Source of the DNA: Chlamydomonas reinhardtii
Taxonomy: Eukaryota > Chlorophyta > Chlorophyceae > Chlamydomonadales > Chlamydomonadaceae
Assembly (NCBI RefSeq): GCF_000002595.2
Contig: NC_057015.1
Span: 2,800,952-2,864,951, forward strand
Direction of reading: 5' to 3'
DNA length: 64,000 bases
The notes under the pieces are model-generated. The model was not told the origin of the DNA, did not search any database, and saw only the letters and a program-made list of their open reading frames with translations. Within the stretch, counting starts at the first letter, position 1, and every line of letters starts with the position of its first letter. The translations under genes were made by a program, and so were the position numbers. Below, piece after piece: positions 37,395-55,173 of the stretch.

Positions 37395-37874
37395 GCTGGA
37401 CTAAAGCCGCCTGGCAAGACTAGGTTGACTCGCTGCGAACACCCCTGACTTCTCCCACTTATGGTTGCCCAGGCAGTTTCTGTAGTTCCATTTTCAAAAC
37501 TGCGGCCCGAGAGGCCGCTCAGAGAGTCAAGTCAAAAGTCGTTCAGTCCTTTCTTCACAAACGACCGGTGTGCTGGCATAAACACAGCCCTCAAGTTCTT
37601 GTTGACCAGAAATGTGGGAGTAAGGCAGTTCATGAATGCAGCTCACAAGAGCGCTGGTGAAAAGACGAAAGAAGCTGCATCAGGGCACCGGTTCGGATTG
37701 GGACAAACCTCAGTCGCGCCCTAATGAAATTTGCACTCAGATTATTAAGTCCTCTTGACCATGCTAGGGATGGGCGAATGAATATCTAGAAGCGCGAAAC
37801 AAACCATTGGGCCCAACGCATCGTGCGTTGGAGGGCCCTAAAAGGCGCGTGCTCGGCTAGCAGCGCGAGGAGCA
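37395..37874. promoter_or_regulatory. divergent promoter region between TMEM184-like and RecQ genes
   Basis: 480 bases separate the two start codons, so it should carry both promoters. It includes the imperfect palindrome at 37809-37838 and AT-rich DNA around 37720-37800. Confidence 0.55.
37809..37838. repeat. imperfect palindrome 37 bases before the RecQ start
   Basis: GGGCCC, then AACGCATCGTGCGTT (a perfect 6-base inverted repeat around TCG), then GGA and GGGCCC. The arms continue into GGGCCC on both sides with a 3-base insertion on the right. It could be a regulator site or a hairpin in the leader RNA. Confidence 0.6.
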
Positions 37875-44123
<6,249 letters not shown>

Positions 44124-44208
44124 CGGTGCGGCAGCAGCCGCGTTGTTAGTAAGGCATGGATCATGGGGTCGACAGGGGGCGCTGGACCGGGACCCGGAAC
44201 ACCTTGCA

Positions 44209-44213
44209 TGTAA
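44209..44213 (+). terminator. TGTAA polyadenylation signal
   Basis: TGTAA lies 86 bases after the RecQ stop codon. Confidence 0.5.
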
Positions 44214-44783
44214 TTGATTGCCGCATTGGCATGGGGCAAGTAGTAGGCCCTGCCGTTTGAAGCCTGCCGTTGATGATGACTGGGTGCTGGCACAGGGGCA
44301 CTGCAGGAGCGAAGGTGCGGGGTGTGCGGCCCATTGCCATCACGCGCACGCATGGCGGGCATATCGCTAGGTGACTGCCTAAGAGGCGGGGGCTGCGGGG
44401 CATGCATGGTGACTGAGGGGGTTGCCGCTGGGGTTGCCGATGCGTAGTGCCTTAGCGGATGTTAGACTGCGAGCACGATAGGAACTTACTGGCGGCTGGG
44501 GCCGGTTACGAGGTCAAGCGGCTGTGATGGTGGCAAACTCGTCACTGCAAGCCTTTAACGGCGCTGCACTGACGGTGATGTGAACGTGGTGGTCTTGCAC
44601 GGTTCCCTACCTCTTCTACTGCACGTCTTGCAGATTTAGAGAAGGCTCAGAACTGCTCAGATTAGGGCTGGAGTGCACGCATACGCGCATTTGGACTGAG
44701 AAAGTGGCCCAAACTACTAAGGCACGCACGCCTCAGCCGTCACATCATGCATAGAAATGTAAGGTCGCCGCGCATGTCCAGGG

Positions 44784-44788
44784 TTACA
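44784..44788 (-). terminator. TGTAA polyadenylation signal, minus strand
   Basis: TGTAA on the minus strand, 470 bases after the stop of the Lys-rich gene. Confidence 0.4.
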
Positions 44789-45255
44789 CAGTTGCATTCC
44801 TGGAGCTGTCTGCCAAAACCTCGCACACTCACGCAGCGTGCGCGAGGCCGTGAACGCCATTTAGTTGCGGGTCACGGGCGTGCAAGTCACGGACGTCCAA
44901 TGGTAACCAAAGCCCAAAGGGGTTAAAGGCTGTGCCACATCCACGCATGACGCAGCAATGCACCGACACCGCAGTCCGTCACCCCGCAAAATGGCACCCG
45001 CCAATCTACCACTGCCCCTGCTGGCTGCTTCAGGCCGGCGTGCCTTGACGCAGTGCCAAACCCGGGGAACCGCTTCACTCAACCCGTCCGGCCGCACCCC
45101 CCGGGGCTTCAACCATACCCATATTGCACCTCCCACACCCAGCACAGCATCAGTTTGAGCCCAATCGTCATGGTTTCAGACATACAGTCAAATACTCTGT
45201 CATTTAGTCATGTCTGCGAATCCATATCAGCCAGTGCCTTCGAAGTTCAAACACT

Positions 45256-46267
45256 CTACTCGTCCATCGTATCGCCACCACCGCCGCCAGCTGCTGCCGC
45301 CCCGCCCTTCTTCTTGTTCTTCTTCTTGTTCTTCTTCTTGGCAGTCTTGTCTTTCTGCAAGTCGCAAAGCACCAGAACGCATGAGGACGATGAGCTGCGG
45401 ACCCATGCTAGTATTCTCGGGCGGCGGTTGCAGTTGCCTCGGCGTGCCTGCAGTGTGTGCTCAGATGCCAGCACCCCGACAAGCTGCAGCCGCAAGCGTG
45501 CCGCTCGGCGCCGCGCTGCCTACGAACCCGCCGCCCGCTCTTTGCCCCCACACGCTCGCGTTACTGGCTTATTTGCGGCCCAGAAGTAACCGTGTCTAGC
45601 CCCAGTCTTTCCCCGTCCCGCCCCAAGGCCCCGCTCAAGCGGCCAGGAAGCTCCGGCCACCGTGCCGCCCCAGCACCCAACGCTGCACATCCACTGCGCT
45701 ACTCCATGCAGAGCTGCCCCCCCCCATGCCTTCCCCCACCCCACCCACCAAACCGCACGCCGCCGCCAGCCCTGGCCAGCCCCTACCTGCAGCTCCGCCA
45801 GCTCGGTGAGCGCCTCCTGCTTGGCCTCCGACACCTCCTTGCGCTGAACCTTGTTGCCGGGCACCTTGGTTAGCTTGGCCCTGCGGCGTGCAGATGACGT
45901 TGTTCAAGTGCGCGAGTGAGTTGACTTTCTGTGTTGCCGCGTGAGGGCATGGCCCCGAACACACAGTGCCGGGGACCAGCACCCACGCACACACCGCCGC
46001 CGAAACCCTGGCGAGCCAGCCCTACCTGGCCTTCTTCAGTCCCGCCACCTTGACCTTCAGAGCCGACTTCAGCTGCATACGCCCCTTCTGCCGGTCCTTT
46101 GCTGTAAGCTCCGCAGTCACGGACGTGTCCTTGGGTATCGTGTAGTCAGGCTGCACGTCGCCCATGTTTACTTCATCGGTCTCCATGCCCGCCGCATTCT
46201 TATCCTTCTTATCCTTCTTGCCCTTGTTCTTCTTCTTGTTCTTCTTTGCCCCGAAACCCGGCTTCAT
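45256..46267 (-). CDS. small Lys-rich basic protein, probably nucleolar
   Basis: Minus-strand exons 46267-46026, 45880-45787 and 45354-45256; 144 aa, with GT-AG junctions and matching phase. Both ends are poly-basic: KKNKKKNKGKKDKKDK near the N-terminus and KKKNKKKNKKK near the C-terminus, followed by a Gly run and DTMDE. The middle (residues about 55-112) is a Lys/Glu helix with KDRQKGRMQLKSALKVKVAG and SEAKQEALTELAELQ. I do not recognise the family. The composition is typical of small ribosome-biogenesis or nucleolar proteins, which is inference only. It diverges from the fibrillin gene across 372 bases. Confidence 0.75.
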
Positions 46268-46639
46268 GGCTACTTGTCGTTAATGAAACAGGAGGAGCAA
46301 GACCGGGCGGCGCCGCTTGACAGTGCAAGCAAGTACTCGTTATTCGTATTGGATACGTTAAGGAAGAAGATGGAATGGTACTAACAGCCGAAAGTAATTC
46401 GGGCATAGTCTCAGGGCTTTTAGTCAAGTCAGCGCCATGGGTCCCCATGCAGTGCCTTGGCAGCTCTTGTTCAGCATCTGCCCTTTTGAGCTCGCATAAC
46501 TGGCAAGTGACAAGTTATCATTCGTTGACCTAGGCCACCAAGACCTATCCTGCTCGGTGCAAACTTCTTTCGAGAAGCTGTGTGTACATCTTGCGCGCAA
46601 ACAAGGATCCGTTGCTCCGAGTCAACCTAGGCATCAACA
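46268..46639. promoter_or_regulatory. divergent promoter region between Lys-rich and fibrillin genes
   Basis: Only 372 bases separate the two divergent start codons; less GC-rich than the flanking exons. No clear TATA box is seen on either strand. Confidence 0.5.
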
Positions 46640-49379
46640 ATGCAGCTCATGCGGCAACCAACGGGGGCCGCGCCCGCGCGGGCGTCTTCGCGGGCCCCGG
46701 CACTTCCCGTGTTGCCCCACCATCGGCAGCAGCGCCTCCGGCACCGCGGCCTGCACACCTGCCGGACTGCTAGCGGCACGACATCCGACAAGGTGGCACT
46801 GGAATCACCAGCTAGCAACGCGGCGACAGACGCAGCGCCTGCTGCCGCTGTCGCGCACGCTGCGGCCCCTGAGGACGCCCGTGCCATCGTGGACGAGGTT
46901 CTCAAAGCCATCGAAGGCACGGGTGAGTTGAGGGTTGTTGCCCCAGAAGCCACGCCATGTGGGCTGCAACGCTGGGGTGCAGTTCATTCCACCACCTGCC
47001 TGGGTGGGCATGCGCAGGTATCTACCAACGTCCCGTGCACGTTCGCCACGCCGTGGCCGCAGCGCCACCCACACTACGGCACCTTAGTGCATGCCCCAGC
47101 CTGCTGCTCCTCTGGCCCCGCTCCACTTGAACCTTCCCTCCCCTCCCTCCTCTCCAACCCTCCTCCCCAACACAGACAGCGGTCTGTCCATCGACCCCGC
47201 CACCCGCAAGCACGTGGACGGGCTGCTGGACAAGCTGGAGGCGCTGGGGGCGGCGCAGCAGCCGCGGCCGCTGGACAGCCCTCTGTTGTGGGGAAACTAC
47301 AACGTGGCCTACACCAGCGTGGGCCGCAGCCAGGAGCGGGGAGAGCGTGAGTGCCGGCGGCAGGAGGCGCCTGGGGAAGTATGGGGAGGAGGAGGTAGCG
47401 TGCGAGGAGGGGCAGGAGTGAGGCCCAGGCGTCAGGCGGGATGGGAGGTCCACACCGGGAGGAGGATGCTTGGAAGAAGGCATAGGGACCAGTTGCCAGG
47501 GCCACACATGAGTTCCTGATCGAGGAATAACATGCTGGGTATAGCACAAGGAAGGCATGTGAAGCTCCAAGGTCTGGCTGAGACTCTGACCCATATGCCA
47601 TTGTCCTGCCTCGTTTTACCAGTGTGCCCCGCTCGTACGACATCCACTTTCCCCACACAGCCGCTGGCGGGCGCTTCCGCGGCAAGATAGGTCGTGCGCT
47701 GTTCCGCACCGCGGGCCTGTTCCAGTCCGTGCTCCAGCCCGACATCGCCACCAACAAGGTGTGGGTCAGCGAGTTTACCGGTGCGGGTGTGGGCAAGTTA
47801 CCTAAGCAGATTGCATAAGGGGGGGTCAGCAGCTAAGACGACGGGGGCAGCACACGCGTACGCGCCTCCCACACGGCACACGCCCCGCATACCGGCCACA
47901 CGCTCCTGCCTGCTCTGTCCTGCTTCCCCGTACCTGGCCGCATCCCGCCTGCTTTCCCCTCCCTCCCTCTCCCCGCCCCTCTCCCCGCCCCTCTCCCCGC
48001 CCCTCTCCCCGCCCCTCTCCCCGCCCCTCTCCCCGCCCCTGCCCACGACCCCTCTCTACGACCCCTCTCCACGACACGTATCCCGCCAGGTGGAATTCAA
48101 GCTGTTCGGGATGCTGCCGGGCTTCGTTGGCCTGCGTGGCCGTGTGGTGCCGCAGGGCGACGCGGGCGACACGGTGCAGGTGCTGTTCGAGCCGCCCGTG
48201 CTGGCCATAGCCGACAAGCTGTTCCTGTGCATTGGTGAGGGAGCGGGGCGGCAGGAGGAGGGGGCGGCAGGAGGAGGGGAAGGGGAAGTGGAGGCGGGGC
48301 GGGGTCGGTAGGGAATGCATGGAGGAAGGCTAGGGGGCGGAGGGGCGGAAATGCAGGCAGCGGGCGCACGTGACCGGGACTCAGTAGGCATGTGTTGCCG
48401 TACTTGCCAAAGGAGCGCACGTGAGTGTATAGGCGTGGCAGCTACTCCCGGCACCTGGACCGTTCCCATTGCACACGCCCAGCGCCCCGCCCACCCAAGC
48501 CACCTTTCCCCAGTGCTCTACTCGGCCTTGACGGTTCCATCCCGCCCACCCCACTGCCTGCCCCACTCTATGCGCTGCCTCCGGCACCTCAACACACACA
48601 CACACGCACACACGCACACACACACACACACACACACGCACACACACACACACACACTCACACAGGCCGCACCAGCAGTGTGGTTCTGTCCACCACCTAC
48701 CTGGATGAGCGCATACGGCTGGGCAAGGGCAGCCGCGGCTCGCTGTTTGTGTTCACACGCGGCGGAGCCGCGGACGCGGCGGGTGAGAGAGGCTTAGGGC
48801 TGGACTTAGGTTTGACTGGGAAGGCTAGGGTTGGGCTGGGCACAGGAGGCGGAAAGCCTGGGCTGGGTTAGGCTGGGTTTTGGAGTGTGCACGCAACACA
48901 CACGACACGGCGTACTGCTTGCTTTGGGGTGCGAAGCGGGCACACACGCATGTTCTTTGCTTTTGCTGAACATACACACACGCATACACACGTACACACG
49001 CACGCACACACACGCACACACACACACACACGCCGGCCGACCCGCAGGCATGGACCAGGTGGGGCTGCAGCGCACCAGCCTCACCGCCGCCGCGCTGTTT
49101 AGCGCCTTCTTCGTGTCGCTGTTCGCGGCGGGCTGGCTGCTGTGGGCCACCGCCAACCCGCTGGGCCGGGCCGCGGCGGTGGCCTTCTGGCTGCTGGGTG
49201 CGGCCGTTGGCGGCGTGGTGCGGCAGGGTGGGCTGGTGATGGACAGGGAGGATGAGCGCATGGTGGCGGCGGCGCAGGCGGCGCTGGCGGAGAAGGAGCG
49301 GAAGGATAAGGAGCGGAAGGAGGAGGCGGGAGGAGGCGCTGAGGCGGGTGCGGGCGGTGTGACGCCGGCGGCAGCGTGA
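46640..49379 (+). CDS. plastid fibrillin (PAP) domain protein with C-terminal membrane segments
   Basis: Exons 46640-46922, 47176-47346, 47661-47758, 48090-48234, 48666-48782 and 49048-49379; 381 aa. The first ~50 residues are Arg/Ala/Pro/His-rich without acid residues, as in an algal chloroplast transit peptide. The PAP/fibrillin lipocalin-like domain (about 95-272) has LDSPLLWGNYNVAYTS, GGRFRGKIGRALFRTAGLF, VEFKLFGMLPGFVGLRG and the closing TTYLDERIRLGKGSRGSLFV. Fibrillins bind lipids or quinones at plastoglobules and thylakoids. After the domain come two hydrophobic helices (ALFSAFFVSLFAAGWLLWA and AAAVAFWLLGAAVGGVV) and a charged Lys/Glu tail, which is unusual for the family. Exon 3 was started at 47661 because it keeps frame. 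Which fibrillin subgroup it belongs to I cannot say. Confidence 0.88.
47966..48040 (+). repeat. 12-base minisatellite in fibrillin intron
   Basis: About six to seven copies of CCCCTCTCCCCG in the intron before the exon at 48090. Confidence 0.9.
48589..48664 (+). repeat. (CA)n microsatellite abutting a 3' splice site
   Basis: The CA run itself supplies the acceptor CACAG at 48665. Confidence 0.95.
48969..49031 (+). repeat. CA-rich microsatellite before the last fibrillin exon
   Basis: A CA/CG-interrupted run ending about 16 bases before the acceptor at 49047. Confidence 0.9.
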
Positions 49380-50484
49380 GGCGGCGAGGAGGAGGAGAAA
49401 AAGGAGGAGGAGGAGGAGGGGGATGGTGTTTGCCGGAGTGCGTGCGTAATTGAGAGTGTGCGTTTCTCTGAGTTGCCAATTTTTGCTGCCGAGGGCGGTT
49501 GTGGCTGTGGTGGATGAGAGGCACATCAACGCGCTGCGATGCCGTGCCGGAGCCTGCTGTGTTGCGTTGGGCGTAAGCTGCTGGTGCGCATACAAGCGCA
49601 GCGTGTTGCCGTTTGTGCCAGTGCGTGGGCTCGCGTGATTAGCGGTGTGATGATGTGTGTGCTGATTCTGCTGTATTGCTGAAGCCAGGGGACTACATCC
49701 GGGACACTGATGTTGGGGCTGCATCGTGGGGCTACATGCACTATATTATTTCCATTTGAGTCGCGTACAGACCCCGGGCGCTGCGATCATCCGATTGCGT
49801 AACCGGCCGAGGAACACTTGGAGGCTTGTTGCAGAACGATACCCGTACTGTTGCATTGCGTGCACACCATGCAAACCACCCACAGCCACGACCATCCCAT
49901 CCTTGTCCTGACCCAGACACCAAGTGTGCCAAGTGCAATCCGTTCCCGGTAGCCAGCTCGGCGGCAGCTCATCTGCTCCTACGTGGGCTTCCTTCCACAA
50001 CTTACCAAGCCTCCTTGGACACACCCGCGTGTGGCTGGTATGTTTGTTCGCCGGAAAACAGGAATGGGGGCTTGGGGTCCGGTTCCGGCATACCCTGACT
50101 CCCACGAGAGCCCCGCAGCATGCACACACTGGCGTTCTGGCGATTGACTTCCTGCTTGAGGTCTTGGCAACTCATTGAGAGCCTGCGCACTTCCTCAAAA
50201 CTCCCGCTCGCTCCTTCCTGATGCTCTTGTCGTTCCATGTTGCCCTGACTCTAATGTCCGGCACATAGGCGCGGCTTTCGCCCACACAATGACTGTCTGC
50301 AGCCGCGTCTCAGCTGTCTCACGTTGATATCAATCGGCCCAAGAGGCGCGCGCCTCACAGCAGGGCTCAGCTCTTGCTGCAACACCACTCATCCTGGCGC
50401 GCTGCACCTGAATGCGCTCAGGCACCACCTCCCCTCCTTCTGGCATTGGCATCCCCTGCCATGCTGTCCAATCTGCTCCCACAG
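49380..50484. other. 1.1-kb convergent 3' spacer
   Basis: Between the convergent fibrillin and PLATZ copy-2 genes. The first 60 bases are GGA-rich. I see no clear TGTAA in either orientation and no coding exon. Confidence 0.45.
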
Positions 50485-53400
50485 CTACACCAATGCGGCC
50501 TGGTGCGGACGGCCCTTACGCGCCTTGACACGCCGGGAGCTGTTGGCGGTCACCGCAGCCGCAGCCGCAGCCGCAGCGTCTGCCACGGCACCTTCCGCCC
50601 CAGACACGGCCGGAGTAGCGGCGGCAGTAGCAGCAGGGTGCGCTTGCACGTGCGTAGCAGGCGCTACAGCCGCCGACGACGCCGGTACTGGCGGTGACTT
50701 GGCGCTGCTGCTACTGCCGCGCCGCGGCCGCGCTCGTGCTGTGGCGCTTGAGCTGCGGCGGCCCCTTCCTCCGCCGCCGCCACCTCCCCCGCTGCCGCCA
50801 CCGCCAGCACCGCTGCTACTGCGTGCCAGGTTGCCACAACCGCCAGCCACACATTGGGCAGAGCAGGTGTCGCCCGTGCCTTCCGCCCCAACACGACCTA
50901 TGAAGTTGTTGCTACCGCTCAGCCCAGGTATGTCGGCATCAGGCCACACGGCGCTGCTACTGTGGCGCCGGCTGCATGCAACCGCAACGTTTGCGGCTGG
51001 CGCAGTCTCCATGTCAGCCGTCTCACCCGAGCCACCGGCTGAAGCTGCAGGCGCCCGCCGTTCCCATGGCAGCAGCGGCCGCTGCAGCCGGGAGGGGCTC
51101 AGCATGGCCATGTGCGCAGCCAGCGCGTCAGCCTCCGCTGCCGCCGCCGCAGCTGGCGAGGCACCGCCCGCACGCTGCGCATTCGGCAGGCTGCACACTC
51201 GCTGTCCCGTACGTCGCTCTGGCGACGTCACCTCTGGCAGCTCGCTGGCCCCGCTGCCGCCGTATCCGCCGCCGCCACCGGGCAGCACCCCGCCTGGTTC
51301 CATGCTGACGCACCGGCGCTTCACGCCCGTGTGTCGCACGTGCTGCACATGCACTGCGGCCGCCGCCGCCCTAACGCCGCCGGCACCGTGCATGTCGCCT
51401 CCGCCGGACGCCCCGGCATCATGCGTGGCGGTGGGGGAGGCGCGGCGGCTACTCTGCGGCAGCGGTGCCGGCGGAGCTCCGAGGCTCGCCGCCTTGCCGC
51501 CTCCAGCGCAGTGAGCGGTGCCACGGGCGCCGGGCGCCGCTCGTGCGGTGGGCGGCAGTGGCGGCCGCAGCCAATGAGGCGGCAGCTGCGCCGCCGCCGC
51601 CGTCGCTGCTGCTGCCGCTGCTCCTGGGACTCCTGTTTTTACGGTTGCACGGGACTTTGACGCGATGGGGCGCGCTGGGTTCAGGGAAATGAGCGGCACA
51701 GCCGCCACCGCCGCTGCCGTCGCCGCCTGACCGCCGAAGCAGCCGAAGGGGGAGGAGGCAGCGGCGGCGTTGTTTGTGGCCGGCCTGGCGGCTGGCAGCG
51801 AGGGCGGGGGAACGGCCGCCGCAGGGGCTGCCGCCTGGGGGCCACTGGTAGCGGCAGTCCTGACTGCACCATCATTTGCACCCGTAGCTCCACTGCTAGC
51901 AGGACCTGCAGCAGCGCCGTCTCTGTCACTACCTGCGGCAGGCGCGGCGTGGGGGACTGGCTGGCGGCAGGCCACATCTTCCATGGCGCTGTCACCCTGT
52001 CTCTGCTGGTGCCTCTGGTGCTGGTGCTGGTGGTGGTGCTGGTGCTGCGGGTCATTCAGCTGCCTTGATGCGGCCGGGCCGCCGCCGGCACAAGCAGCCG
52101 TCACAGCAGCAACAGCCGCGTCACTGTTGACGGGGCCGACGGGGCCGACGGCGCCAATGGGGCCGAGTGGCGCCTCGGCTTTCACTGCGTGGCTGGGAAC
52201 AGCACCAGGCGCTGGGAGCGGCGGCGGCAGCCCACCCACCAAGGCAGGCGCGCACGTCGCCGCAGCTGCTGCCACAGCTGCCGCACCAACACCACGTTCT
52301 TGGACCTGGCAGTCGCCGCTGCCGCTTCCGCTTCCGCTGCTGCCGCCACCATCGCTGCGCCCGCCGCTTAGTCTGCGGCCCTCGCCGCTGCCGTCGCGGC
52401 TGCTGCTGCTGCTGCTGGCCCCAGCCGGCGCAAGACCTGCAGAGCCCTGCGACCGGAGCCGCTGCGGCGGCCCCGACTGCGGCTCTGCAGTGCCCGCAGT
52501 CAGGGCCTGCAGCGTTGCCGACCTCGGCGCGGTGGCGGCGACCGCCGCCGCCACCGCCTGACACATGGCCCGCTTGTCCTCAGCGCCACTCAGCGCCACC
52601 GCCAGCGCCCGAGACAGCAGCGTGGCACGTGCAGCCGTGCTGGACCCGGCGCCGCCGCCGCCGCCGCCGCAGGTGCCGACGCTGCTGCTGTTGCCTGTGA
52701 TGTGGCCGGCAGCGGCGTGGCCGTCGCCGCCGTCGCTGACGCCGTCGCTGCCGGCGGTGCCGCTTGTAGCCTGATGCGGAGCTGCTGCCGGCGCCGGGGC
52801 CTGCACTACGGCCGGATTGGGGTCCTGTGAAGCAGTAGCCAGAGCGCAAGCTGCTGCAGCCGGGGCTGCCGCCATGCTGCATCCTGGACCGGCACGGGTT
52901 TCACCCGTGCTTGCGGCAGTGGCGAGCGACTGCCGCGCCAATGGCGACGGCCGCGGCGGCCTGCCGGCAAGGGCCGTGCCAGTCAGCGGCTTACGCGGCG
53001 GCCGCGGCGGCAGAGACGATGGCAAGTGCCCCACCAGGTCCGTGCGCCCAGCCACAGCACCAGCGCTGCCGCCGCCAGTGCCGCCGCCAGTGCCGCCGCC
53101 AGTGCCGCCGCCAGCGCTGCTGCCGGTGCTGCAGCCAGCGTGTGCTACAGCCGGGGCTGCACCAGCCGCCTCCTGACCCACATGCATCATAACCACATCG
53201 TCCTGCCCAGTCGCCAGCCGCTGCGGCGGCGAGCCCTGCTGGCCCTGCTGCGGCCGGCACTCCTGCTGTGCCGCTGCTAGCAGGCTGGCGAACGCAGCGC
53301 CGTCAGCAGCACCGGCTTCTTGCTGCCGGCCGGGTTCCACACTCCCTGCACCTGCCGCATCCTGCATGTCCACGTCCGGAGCGCCCAGCTGAGGCCCCGC

Positions 53401-55173
53401 GGCGGCGGCGGCGGCCGCGGCAGTCGCTGAGGTTGCGGTGGGGCGAGCGGCAGCCGGCGACGCTGTGCGGGCGAGCTGCGCCAGCGGCAGGTCAGGCCGA
53501 CCGCGGCAGCGGGTCACCCTGACCAGCCGGGCGCGGCGGCGGCCGTACGTGGCGCGCGCCGCCGCTGCAGCCTGCAAGGCGTGTGCGTTGAATAAAGGTG
53601 GCAGCGCGGAGCGCAGTGGCAGGTCATTGTAAGGGTGTAAAGCAAGTACTTTTTCTGTGCAATGGTGAGGCTGACTTTGGGCCAACACTTGGGAGGCGAC
53701 CGCTAAGCCTGACACTTACAGCCCCTTGCAGCGCACCTGCTCCTGCGTGAGCGGCGGCGCGCGCTGCTGCCAGTTGAGTTTGCACTCGAGCGAGCAGTGG
53801 CGCGACCCGGCGTCCATCAGCGAGCGGTGGCAGTGGCCGCACTCAGACACAGCCCCGGGCCTGTGGGGCGGCGGCCGCAAGTGGGGTGAGGCGGGGTGCA
53901 GAGCGGACTGAGCTGGTGCTCACATGGTGTTGACCCTCTCCCCTAGGGCTTTCCCCTATGGCTTTCCATTTTTGCACGGGTAATGGGGCAGGGACGGCAG
54001 GGCAGCTTCACACACAAGCAGCCTCGTATCCCAGCGGCCACCGCACGAACCAGGGGGCTTGACTCACTTGCTCTTCTGCGGCCGCGCGTGCAGGAACACC
54101 ACCTTGTGTCCGTGGTCTGTGTAGTGCTGGACCCCACTGATGTCGTACAGCCCAGCCGCGTCGGCGGCACGAATCACTGTTGCCGTACGTTGTGGGCGGG
54201 GGTGTGTTGAGATGAGGTGAGACACACACACGAGAACGCCACGCGACAGCACACGGGACCCTCAAGAACGACGCTGCCGCACCTAAACAGCCTGGCCCGT
54301 TGACCGTCACGACCCACCTTCGTCGTAGCAGCTGTGCCGGGCCTGTGCCGGCGCCGCCGGCCCGTCCGGCCCAGGGTCGCCTACACCGCCGCCGCCGCCG
54401 CCGCCGCTGCCAGCACCGCCATCGCCAGGTTCGGCCGGATCCGAGAAGGCCTCACGCAAGTGTCCCGCGGCGTCATCCGCTCGGCAGCTGTTGCTGCCAG
54501 CCGCCGCCTCCGCCGCACCGCCTCCGCCGCCGTCGTGGCTGCTACGGCCCGCCCCCTCCTCCATGCCGCCACAGTCGCTGTCGGCCCTGCCATGCGAGCC
54601 GGCGCTACTGCTCCGGGACAAGGCAGCCGCGCCGCCTGCTGGGAATGCTACTGCCGTGAGGCTCGTGCCGCCTCCGCCGCTGCTACTGCGGGCGCCGGGC
54701 TCCAGCAGCAGCCGCGTCGCGTCCAGAAAGTCCCGCAACTGCTGCGGCGTCAGCAGCGGCAGCCCAGTCGCCTCTGATGTAAGCTGCGGCCGTTGCTGGT
54801 CATGATGTTGTGGCAGGCGCGGCGGTGGCGGCTGCGATGGCGCATGTGCGGCAGCGGTCGCTGTGCGTGTTGTTGCTGCTTGGTCAGGGGGCCGCTGGCG
54901 GCGCGGTGTGCAGGAGCGGCTCCCCGCGGCGCTGCTGCTGCCGGCACCGTTGCCGCCGCTCGGGTCGATCCAGCGGCTGCTACTGCTGCTGCTGCTGCCG
55001 TTAACCCTTAGTCTACTGCTCGATCGCTGCCTGCTGCTGCTGCTTTTGAGGGTGACAAGGGCAGGAGGGACGACGGCGCCGGCTGTAACCCGCCCGCCCC
55101 CGCCGCCCGCGCCCCCGCCTGAATCAGCGCCGGCGTCTGCGGCGGTCGCCAGGGCAGTGGGCACCACCTCCAT
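50485..55173 (-). CDS. PLATZ-family protein, copy 2, with incomplete zinc-binding domain
   Basis: Minus-strand exons 55173-54318, 54176-54068, 53860-53737 and 53571-50485; about 1,391 aa. Exons 2 and 3 have the same lengths (109 and 124 bases) as their counterparts in copy 1. They encode VIRAADAAGLYDISGVQHY, GHKVVFLHARPQKSK, and the complete second zinc module CGHC...HCSLEC. Exon 1 instead encodes about 285 Ser/Gly/Ala-rich residues ending HSCYDE, with none of the first-module Cys pairs of copy 1. The long last exon keeps KRRCVSM, EVTSP, SPSRLQRPLLPWERR (about 1175-1203) and the C-terminus RRVKARKGRPHQAAL. It is probably a nuclear regulator; DNA binding may be altered. The start at 55173 is the first ATG after a possible acceptor, so an upstream exon carrying the missing half cannot be excluded. 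Confidence 0.85.

Larger units (their letters stand above)
44124..45255. other. convergent 3' spacer
   Basis: Between the convergent RecQ and Lys-rich genes. TGTAA at 44209-44213 fits the RecQ 3' end. TTACA at 44784-44788 fits the 3' end of the minus-strand gene. Nothing else is supported. Confidence 0.5.
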
